Source: Nitrospirota bacterium | GTDB lineage: Bacteria; Nitrospirota; Nitrospiria; Nitrospirales; Nitrospiraceae | NCBI GenBank assembly: GCA_004296885.1 | Contig: SCVN01000015.1 | Location: 1 to 64,000, forward strand | DNA: 64,000 nucleotides | Reading direction: 5' to 3' | Program-made: the position numbers and the translations under genes | The notes under the pieces: model-generated | Told to the model about the DNA's origin: nothing | Seen by the model: only the letters and a program-made list of their open reading frames with translations | The model's database searches: none | Shown: positions 42,614 to 49,493 of the stretch, piece by piece | How positions within the stretch are numbered: the first letter of the stretch is position 1 | Layout of the letters: every line of letters starts with the position of its first letter

Positions 42614-44848
42614 TTACGACCCTCCCGTCTTCGTCGCCGCCAGATCCGCCTGCATCGAGGCGGCCAGACGAGCGAGCAGTTCATCGGTCGTCAATTGATT
42701 CAACTCCTTGAGCAGCTTGCGCGCCTCCGGCCGGTGGCCTTGAGTACGCCACACTCTGGCCAACTGGATGCGGATCCAGTCGGTCTGGGCGGCATCGGGC
42801 GAGGCGCGCAAGGCCTGCCAGTAACGGGTGACGGCGTCGTCATACCGCCGGGATGCTTGCAACAAGTCCGCGTACTGGATCAGCGCGGCCACGCCGGACT
42901 GGCGCCCTAGCACTCCGGCCCGCTCCATGTCCGCATAGATGCGCAGCGCCTCGTCGGCTTGGCCGATGTCCACCAGCGCCTGGGCCAACATGACCCGGGC
43001 TTCCTGGCGGGCCGGATCGACGGGAAAGAGCGCAAGCCAGCGACGGAGGACACGCACCACCGTCTCGTCGTTCCTGAGTCCATGGTGGACACGGGCGAGA
43101 CTCAGCAGGGCTTCGGCCCTCCGATGCCCCAAGGGATGTTGCAATCGGTATCGTTCGAACACTTGACGGGCCGCCACGAAATCGTCCTGATCCAGATAGG
43201 CTTGTCCCAGGTGAAACAGGGCCTCTTCCCGGGTCGGCCCGTCGGTCGACACGCGAAGCAAGTACTGGCAGAGCCGCACCGCCTCGGACGTGAACCCGAT
43301 GCGACGATACACCGCGACCGCCTGCAGAATGGTATCCTGGTCGGCGAAAATCAGTTCATCCGGTCCCCAGAGCGGATAAAACAAGGTAATGCTTTGTAGG
43401 TCGTCCGCATGCTTGAGCGCCTCTTTGAGCTGGGGCAGAAGCAACACCGAAAGGCGACGCCCCGCTGCGGTCGGCCAGGGATCGTCGGCCACCCGCCCCG
43501 TCCGCAAGACCAACTCGCGGTACGCAGCCATCGCCCGCGCCTGATCCGGCAGGGCTTCGTAATGTTCGCCGAGGCGAAAGAGCGCCTCACTTCCGGCTAC
43601 GTCGTCCGCCTTCGCATCCGCCACCTCACGGAGCGCCTTGCCGCGCTGCGTCGCATCCAAATTCGGGGTCGGACCGATCTGGAACAGCGCCTCCACGCTG
43701 GACCGGACTAGATGTTGCGCATCGCCGGTCGCCTGCTCGAGTCCCAATTCCGCCAGCCGCACCAGCCCGAGACTGGCCCCCGGCGTATCGGGATACCGGG
43801 TGATCGCCTCCGCGTAGAACCGGACTGCGCGCGCGGGAGTCCCCTGATGATGGAAGGCATCCCCGATCGTCACAAGGGCCAGCGGCGCCTGCGCCGACCG
43901 TGGATAAAGGTTGTAGAACAGCATCGCCCACCGGCTGACCTGGCCCCACTGTCCGGCTCGCCGGGCATTTTCGATCGCGTGCAGGAGGGACAGCGGACGC
44001 CCTTTGAAAAACTCAGGCCATTGCCGATCGACCGTTTCATAGAGCGGCTGTGCGGACGGAAACTGTTGCTTGGCATGCAGGAGGTCCGCCAGCGCAAGCG
44101 TGCCGTACCGGCGGATTTCGTCATCGGTTGACTGCCCGCTGAGGCGTTTGAGAATGCGCTCGGCCTCCGGCCAACGTTGTTCGGCCCCATAGGTGGCTGC
44201 GAGCCCCAACCAGGCTCGATCTGCGTCTGCTCCCACCGACAAGGCGGCCGCACCTTGCTCGTAGGCCGCCTGCGCCTCTACTCGCATGTCCATGCCAGCG
44301 TAGAGGTCGCCGATGCGCCAGTACGCACGTTCGGCGTTGGAAGTTTGTGGAAAATCGCGGATGATCCGGCGATAGGCGTCAATTGCAGCCTGCCCTCGTT
44401 GCTCCGTCGGAGGGCCTGCGACAAACAGCTCTGCGAGGAAGGCTTGTGTCGTATCGGCCAGGGGACTCTCTGGCTCCTGCGCCAGAAGTTGATGAAAGGA
44501 GGCTTCGGCCTCAGGCCAAGCCTGTCTGGTATACGCCATCAGACCCTGCACGAACAGCGGGCTGGTCGGCCCATCCCGTCGGCGATCATACCGAGGCCCG
44601 GCATCGGGCAGATCGGGAAACCAAGGCACCAACGGAACCGGGGCCGCCGTTTCCGAAGAGCCGACGGCCTGATCCGACTGCACTCCCTTCTGCCGAGGCT
44701 GAGGCAAGGGAGCCGTTTCCTGCTTCGGCACCTCCGGTGCCGTTGACTTGGCTGGGTCGTGCGACTCTGGCTCAGCGGAAGGCCCAGACCCAAACGACGG
44801 CGAGGCCCCCGGGATTCCCAGGAGAGCCGCGGCGACCACAATATGCAC
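42614..44848 (-). CDS. TPR-repeat envelope protein upstream of the FleSR-type pair
   Basis: About 744 residues. A hydrophobic N terminus (VHIVVAAALLGIPGASPSFG) looks like a signal peptide. The rest is helical with many tetratricopeptide-like repeats, such as AYRRIIRDFPQTSNAERAYW, ALFRLGEHYEALPDQARAMAAY and EALFHLGQAYLDQDDFVAAR. TPR proteins act as scaffolds; here it may sense an assembly state in the envelope and inform the kinase it is co-transcribed with (inference). The frame continues to TTG 44887, but that overlaps the sigma-54 promoter, so GTG 44848 is chosen; GTG 44869 is possible. Confidence 0.75.
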   Translation of the reverse strand: MHIVVAAALLGIPGASPSFGSGPSAEPESHDPAKSTAPEVPKQETAPLPQPRQKGVQSDQAVGSSETAAPVPLVPWFPDLPDAGPRYDRRRDGPTSPLFVQGLMAYTRQAWPEAEASFHQLLAQEPESPLADTTQAFLAELFVAGPPTEQRGQAAIDAYRRIIRDFPQTSNAERAYWRIGDLYAGMDMRVEAQAAYEQGAAALSVGADADRAWLGLAATYGAEQRWPEAERILKRLSGQSTDDEIRRYGTLALADLLHAKQQFPSAQPLYETVDRQWPEFFKGRPLSLLHAIENARRAGQWGQVSRWAMLFYNLYPRSAQAPLALVTIGDAFHHQGTPARAVRFYAEAITRYPDTPGASLGLVRLAELGLEQATGDAQHLVRSSVEALFQIGPTPNLDATQRGKALREVADAKADDVAGSEALFRLGEHYEALPDQARAMAAYRELVLRTGRVADDPWPTAAGRRLSVLLLPQLKEALKHADDLQSITLFYPLWGPDELIFADQDTILQAVAVYRRIGFTSEAVRLCQYLLRVSTDGPTREEALFHLGQAYLDQDDFVAARQVFERYRLQHPLGHRRAEALLSLARVHHGLRNDETVVRVLRRWLALFPVDPARQEARVMLAQALVDIGQADEALRIYADMERAGVLGRQSGVAALIQYADLLQASRRYDDAVTRYWQALRASPDAAQTDWIRIQLARVWRTQGHRPEARKLLKELNQLTTDELLARLAASMQADLAATKTGGS

Positions 44849-44882
44849 CAGTGAAGGATGCGGTTCCACGAACCCTAGGCTC

Positions 44883-44899
44883 AGCAACTTCTATGCCGG
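44883..44899 (-). promoter_or_regulatory. sigma-54 promoter of the TPR-kinase-activator operon
   Basis: The minus strand reads CGGCAT-AGAAG-TTGCT with GG-N10-GC spacing. Predicted +1 near 44872 lies 24 nt before the chosen GTG. Confidence 0.75.
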
Positions 44900-45022
44900 T
44901 GAGTGCGGGCAAATGCGGAACAGGAAGCGCTGAAGTTTTGAAGGGTTAGCTGCGCGGATTTCGAGAGTCCAGCGCCCTGGTCAAGGCAGAAGTCAATTCA
45001 ACGGATGGATGGAAGCATTGTT

Positions 45023-45036
45023 GTCAACGAGTTGAC
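45023..45036. promoter_or_regulatory. FleQ-box-like palindrome upstream of the TPR operon
   Basis: GTCAAC-GA-GTTGAC is a perfect 6+6 palindrome. It agrees with the GTCAA-N4-TTGAC core of the Pseudomonas FleQ box. Its centre is about 157 bp upstream of the predicted sigma-54 start site. Confidence 0.65.
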
Positions 45037-45051
45037 GGCACTATTAAATAG

Positions 45052-45177
45052 GAAATGATGAACGAGGAATGATGAATGGAGGGAAACGCAAGAGAAGTGA
45101 TGCAGGGTGAGCGTACAACGATGAGAGGTCGCTTTCCTTACTGCATCATTTATCCCTCATCGTTCATCGTTGGGCTG
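45052..45177. repeat. heptamer-dyad element, GAATGATGAACG family
   Basis: GAAATGATGAACGAGGAATGATGAATG faces CTGCATCATTTATCCCTCATCGTTCATCGTT across about 70 bp, just beyond the stop of the FleQ-like gene. Confidence 0.65.
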
Positions 45178-45188
45178 CAATATCCGGC

Positions 45189-46604
45189 TCAGGCACAGGG
45201 CACTCCGGCGACTTTCGTTTCGAGCCCCTTGCGTTTCAGTTTCTCCACCAGAGTCGTCCGGTTGAGATGGAGGAGCTGGGCCGCCTTGCTGGTTACCCCG
45301 TTCGTCTGTCTCAACGCCTCAAGAATCAAGCGATTCTCGTATTGCTCCAGCTCTTTCACGAGATCCACACCGGACCCGTTGAAGTCCACCGGGCCGTCTG
45401 TTGGCCGTGCACAGGATGGAACCGGTCGGGACTGGCGAATCTTCTCCGGGAGGTCCGCCACGGTGAGAGTGCCGGTTTTCTTCAAGATTGTCAGCCGTTC
45501 GATCAAATTTTCCAGCTCCCGGATATTCCCCGGCCATCCATATTGTGACAACGTTTCCACTGCGGCCCCATCCATGTCGCATACCGTCGTGCCCTTGGCT
45601 TCGTTAAACTGTCTCAGAAAATGATCGATCAGGAGAGGCACGTCTGCCCGACGGTCGCGCAACGGCGGCATCATCACGGGAATCACGTTCAGCCGATAGT
45701 AGAGGTCCTGCCGGAAACGCTTTTCATGAACCGCCGACTCCAGATCTTGATTCGTCGCGGAGATGATGCGCACATCCACCCGGACGGTCTTGCTTCCGCC
45801 CACTCGCTCAAAGGCCCGTTCCTGCAAGGCGCGTAATAGTTTCACCTGCAAGGGTTGGCTCATTTCCCCCACTTCGTCGAGGAACAGGGTCCCGCCGTGC
45901 GCCAGTTCGAACCGTCCCATCCGGGTCGTAATCGCACCGGTGAACGCGCCCTTTTCATGTCCGAACAATTCCGATTCGAGTAAATTCTCGGGAATGGCCC
46001 CGCAATTCACAGGCACGAAGGGCCGATCCCGCCGCAAGCTATTGTAATGAAGCATGCGCGCGACCAATTCCTTGCCGGTCCCGCTTTCCCCTTGGATCAA
46101 CACCGTACTGTCGCTATCAGCCACCTTGTCGATGAAGTCGTGCAGTTCCCGCATGGCTTCACTGGTTCCGACCATGGACTTGGTGCGGAATTTTTCCCGG
46201 ACCGCCTTTCGCAATAGCAGATTCTCCTGGCGAAGTTGTTGAAATTCCAAAGCCTTGCGAATGGCCATGGAAACGGCATCGAACTGGACGGGCTTGGTAA
46301 TGAAATCATAGGCCCCGGCTTTCATGGCTTTCACTGCCTGTTCGATCGTGCCGTAGCCGGTCATGACGATACAGGCAATCTGAGCGTTGACTTGCATCAC
46401 ACGCTCCAGGATTTCCAGCCCATCCATGCCCGGCAGCCGCAGGTCCGTCAGCACCACCTGAGTCGGTTCGTCTTTGGCCGCTTGGACGGCAGCGTGGCCA
46501 TCAGCCACAGCCGTCACCTGATATCCCTCCTCCACTAAAAAGTCACGCAAGGTCTCACGGACCGCCGATTCGTCATCCACGATAACGATGTGCGCGTGGC
46601 TCAT
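45189..46604 (-). CDS. sigma-54-dependent response regulator with FleQ-like DNA-binding end
   Basis: 471 residues. A canonical receiver (VIVDDESAVRETLRDFL, VVLTDLRLPGMDG, DFITKPVQFD), then AAA+ with GESGTGKELVARMLHY, GAFTGA and LFLDEVGEMS, and a Fis-type HTH. The recognition part, KAAQLLHLNRTTLVEKLKRKG, closely resembles my recollection of the FleQ/FlrA end (RTTLVEK). FleQ proper has a degenerate receiver, so this is a FleQ-like output on a phosphorylatable receiver. A GTCAA-N4-TTGAC site lies 45 bp upstream of its own ATG, suggesting autoregulation. AAGGGAG precedes the ATG. It may be the master regulator of the locus, with FlhG as partner (inference). Confidence 0.88.
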   Translation of the reverse strand: MSHAHIVIVDDESAVRETLRDFLVEEGYQVTAVADGHAAVQAAKDEPTQVVLTDLRLPGMDGLEILERVMQVNAQIACIVMTGYGTIEQAVKAMKAGAYDFITKPVQFDAVSMAIRKALEFQQLRQENLLLRKAVREKFRTKSMVGTSEAMRELHDFIDKVADSDSTVLIQGESGTGKELVARMLHYNSLRRDRPFVPVNCGAIPENLLESELFGHEKGAFTGAITTRMGRFELAHGGTLFLDEVGEMSQPLQVKLLRALQERAFERVGGSKTVRVDVRIISATNQDLESAVHEKRFRQDLYYRLNVIPVMMPPLRDRRADVPLLIDHFLRQFNEAKGTTVCDMDGAAVETLSQYGWPGNIRELENLIERLTILKKTGTLTVADLPEKIRQSRPVPSCARPTDGPVDFNGSGVDLVKELEQYENRLILEALRQTNGVTSKAAQLLHLNRTTLVEKLKRKGLETKVAGVPCA

Positions 46605-47240
46605 GGGGCTCCCTTCTTCCCTAGGAAAGCATGAGGGCAGATCGAACCGTCAACAACTTGACACCAACTGATCGGTTGACACCCATTACGGCCGGTTGAG
46701 TCATGGGGATTATCTGATTCCATCTCCGAGGGTGAAACGCGGCGGCTGCGAGAAAACATTCTACGGGTATCATTGAATCTCCGAGCTCTGGCAAGCTCTT
46801 GAGTCTTCATGACCACCGTGGGAGGGTAACAGAGTTGATGAAAAGAAAAATCCCGCGCATGATGCCTCTCTACTTCTCTGCCGTCAAGACCCTATTTTTT
46901 GAAGGAGAGGGATGTGCAGATGTCATGCCTAAATGCTATGCCCAACTCTCCATGAGGCGCACCTTCAACACCTGAGCGAGCCCAGTCGCACTCTTCAATT
47001 TTCAATATCAATTCTTCCTCCAAAGACACAAGCAGTTATGATGGGCAATGAGAAATCAAATTGGAAGAGATTAGGCCGGAACGCTGGATGGTTATCGAGA
47101 CATCAACAGGAAATTAACATTTACCCACACAATCCACCGCGTCAAAATTTTTAACATGAAACAACGGTCGATTTGCGAAGAGACACTCGGATGAGGCACA
47201 GACGAGGGCCGTCGTGCAACGCAAGAGTAAATGGGCGTGC
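46605..47240. other. 636-bp intergenic region upstream of the FleQ-like gene
   Basis: It contains a FleQ-box-like dyad (46649-46662), a further TTGAC half site (46675-46680) and a small GAGCT-N6-AGCTC hairpin near 46780. It is more AT-rich than its surroundings. No convincing coding sequence or RNA gene is seen; an AAGGAG-preceded mini-frame near 46902 is too short to support. Confidence 0.5.
46649..46662. promoter_or_regulatory. FleQ-box-like dyad at the FleQ-like gene
   Basis: GTCAACAACTTGAC matches the Pseudomonas FleQ box (about GTCAATAAATTGAC) at 12 of 14 positions as I recall that consensus. It lies 45-58 bp upstream of the ATG and overlaps a TTGACG hexamer on the minus strand that could serve as a -35, which would fit autorepression. 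Confidence 0.55.
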
Positions 47241-49157
47241 TTACTGAGGACTCTGTGCAGCCGCAGGAAACGGACGAGTGCCGCCTTGTTGCTCAGACAC
47301 ACCGACCGCGCCGATCAAGTTAAGCGCCGGCACATCTTTGATCAGCCTGAACTGGATGCGAAGCTTGAGCAGATGCGACTCGCGAGCGCCTTTGATCTCA
47401 GGGACTTGCGACTGATTGGCCTGGACAGATCCATCCTTGGATCGTCCAGCCCCATCGTCCGGACGGGTGGCGGCCCACAGTTGGACCGCTTGTCTCACCG
47501 ACGAGACAGCCACTTGATCGAATTCCACATCCCCCGACAGCTTCGCCAGGCGAAGCCCCTCCAACAGACCGGGACTCTCACGGTCCATCATGGCCGTGAC
47601 GACTGCGGTCCGCTCGTTGCCTGGCAAGTAGCCGCGCCCCCATCCGCGCTCCGTGATCGGCGGACTCCAGGCCTGTTCCAACTCTGTCCGCAAGGCCTGG
47701 ATCCCGGCTCCCTCCGGCTCCGTTACCGGCAAGCCAGGCCTGGGCCGGTTCCGGCCTGGTTCCGGCTTCCCCTCGTCCGGATCGGACACTTCCAACCGCA
47801 GCGTCATACGCTCATGCGGGACGGCATCAACCGTGACCTTCGCTCCGCGGACCCCCGCCACTTGTTCGGGCGTCAACCCCATAAACCGCGCTTCAGAGGC
47901 TAAGACCAATTCACTGGCAATCCGAACCCGCTGTTCATCCAGCGGCGACACCCAGGTTCCCAATTGCCAAGCGCGCCAATTTGAATAGATTGCAATGGTC
48001 CGTCCTTCCGAGGAAAGGAGCCGAAGATATATCCGGCGAGGACTGCCGAGTTGTTTGGTAAACTCACGGTTCAGGTCTGGGCGAGACGACAACAGGACAT
48101 CCATCCCGGCACCCTCCGACCTCCCAGCCGGACCGCCAGGCTTGCGTTGGATTATTCCTCCCAAAGCCTGCGTGGATTCCACCAAGGCGTCTACGGCGGA
48201 CGCGGCCAACCGGAAGCGGACCGGCACTCGAAGCAGTACCGACCCATCGGGAGCCAGTTCGGACCGAACCGCCCCGACCTCCGCGTCGAGACCGGACCCG
48301 GTCAACCGCTCCACCAACCGGCTGACCATACGCCGATCCCCACCGACCGCGCCATCCGCCTGGCTCGTCCGGAGCAAGTCCGCCCCGGAGAGGCTTTTGA
48401 CGGTCTTGGCATAGTTGGCACGAGCGGATGGATTCGAGGGGTCGGCGGCCACGGCCCGTTCGAATTCTTCCAATGCCTGGAACAGTTTGCCCTCTCGGCT
48501 GTGTAATTCCCCCGCATCGTTGGCTTTGGCCGCTTGCACCAGATTCTGGCCCTCCCCCTCCGCAACCGCCCGATGTCCGCCGGCGGGAATGAGTTCGACG
48601 ACCTTCGCCACAAGGGTCCTGGCCGTGGAGGACACGTCGCTCGCAGGCCCTTGGGCGCTGGCCGTGCCCAGGATGATTCCCTGCTCGACGCCCATCAACT
48701 GGGCATCGATGCGCACCTGGCCGTCGACGTGGCTGACGCTGCCGCTCACAAGAACCGTGGCTCCGGTCATACGTCCGACTCGAACGGTCGACTCATCCGC
48801 CACCCGGCCGGACAGTTGAAAGGCCTGCTCCCGAAAAACCTCTTCGAGTCGCTCGCGCTGCACCACCACCAGGGAAGGGTTCCGGGCGAATTCCGCGACG
48901 AGCATGTCCACCATGCCCTTGCTCAGCCAGGCCAGGTCCGGAACCTTCGTCCGATCCTCGAAATAGAGCACGGACAGGACCAGCGACGAAGGAAACTTGG
49001 CGCCGGCCGCAGCCTGGGCCGTGGCGGATGGCGCCGCGCCGGACTGGGATTTGCCCGCTGCGCCGGGAACCGATGAAGCAGGCGGTCCAGAATGCGTCGC
49101 GCAGGATGCCTGAGCCAGCAACAAGACCGACAGCACCGCCGGCAAGAGGATCCTCAT
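47241..49157 (-). CDS. CsgG-like lipoprotein with TPR region
   Basis: About 638 residues from ATG 49157, which overlaps the upstream stop by 4 bp and has AAGGAG 8 nt before it. A lipobox (LLLAQASC) is followed by a CsgG/LPP20-type domain: VLYFEDRTKVPDLAWLSKGMVDMLVAEF, then VVVQRERLEEVFREQ and ATVLVSGSVSHVDGQVRIDAQL. A short TPR-like part (ALEEFERAVAADPSNPSARANY) and a long C-terminal region of unknown fold follow. It is probably an outer-membrane-anchored periplasmic protein. Being co-transcribed with a second fliK and a FlhB-C-like gene, it may be a flagellar accessory lipoprotein comparable in role to FlgP/FlgT (inference). Confidence 0.7.
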   Translation of the reverse strand: MRILLPAVLSVLLLAQASCATHSGPPASSVPGAAGKSQSGAAPSATAQAAAGAKFPSSLVLSVLYFEDRTKVPDLAWLSKGMVDMLVAEFARNPSLVVVQRERLEEVFREQAFQLSGRVADESTVRVGRMTGATVLVSGSVSHVDGQVRIDAQLMGVEQGIILGTASAQGPASDVSSTARTLVAKVVELIPAGGHRAVAEGEGQNLVQAAKANDAGELHSREGKLFQALEEFERAVAADPSNPSARANYAKTVKSLSGADLLRTSQADGAVGGDRRMVSRLVERLTGSGLDAEVGAVRSELAPDGSVLLRVPVRFRLAASAVDALVESTQALGGIIQRKPGGPAGRSEGAGMDVLLSSRPDLNREFTKQLGSPRRIYLRLLSSEGRTIAIYSNWRAWQLGTWVSPLDEQRVRIASELVLASEARFMGLTPEQVAGVRGAKVTVDAVPHERMTLRLEVSDPDEGKPEPGRNRPRPGLPVTEPEGAGIQALRTELEQAWSPPITERGWGRGYLPGNERTAVVTAMMDRESPGLLEGLRLAKLSGDVEFDQVAVSSVRQAVQLWAATRPDDGAGRSKDGSVQANQSQVPEIKGARESHLLKLRIQFRLIKDVPALNLIGAVGVSEQQGGTRPFPAAAQSPQ

Positions 49158-49468
49158 CCAACATGCTCCTTCCAATCTTGTGCAGACGCCGGATGATCCG
49201 CCTTCCACTGCTCGTTCAATCCATAGAGGAAAAAGAGGATTTCGGCCACGGCCTGGTACAACTCCGACGGAATACATTGGTCCAAGTCCAATTGCATGAG
49301 CAGCTCGACGAGGTCCCGGTCTTCTTTAATGGGCACCCCGGCGCGGCGCGCTTCGCGAATGATCTGCTCGGCCAACTCCCCGCGCCCCTGGGCCGTCACC
49401 CGCGGCGACGGCCGCTCGGACGGCAGATATTCCAGCGCCACAGCGGATTGACGTCGTGATGGTGGCAC
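49154..49468 (-). CDS. stand-alone FlhB C-terminal-domain protein (FlhX/YlqH type)
   Basis: 104 residues from GTG 49468 with GGAGGAAGG upstream. The core matches the cytoplasmic end of FlhB: AVALEYLPSERPSPRVTAQGRGELAEQIIREARRAGVPIKEDRDLVELLMQLDLDQCIPSELYQAVAEILFFLYG-like order, comparable with LAVALRYD...AGFIAEQIKKVAAEHGVRVVENKFVARTLF...IGGAVPSDLYRAVAEILALVY in FlhB here. NPTH and membrane helices are absent, so it corresponds to the cleaved FlhB-C fragment. It lies 25 bp after a second FliK. Confidence 0.85.
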   Translation of the reverse strand: MPPSRRQSAVALEYLPSERPSPRVTAQGRGELAEQIIREARRAGVPIKEDRDLVELLMQLDLDQCIPSELYQAVAEILFFLYGLNEQWKADHPASAQDWKEHVG

Positions 49469-49493
49469 CCTTCCTCCTCGACATGCGACGTGA

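Larger units (their letters stand above)
44849..45188. other. regulatory intergenic region upstream of the TPR-kinase-activator operon
   Basis: This 340-bp spacer holds a sigma-54 promoter (44883-44899), a FleQ-box-like dyad (45023-45036) and a heptamer-dyad element (45052-45177). No coding sequence is seen. Confidence 0.65.

Noticed and set aside
1674-45177. Heptamer repeat arrays as CRISPR
   Set aside because: Units are about 7 bp, imperfect and without spacers of constant length; no cas gene is present.
46898-46965. AAGGAG-preceded mini-frame that might be a leader peptide
   Set aside because: Only 6-11 codons, no downstream plus-strand gene or attenuator to control.
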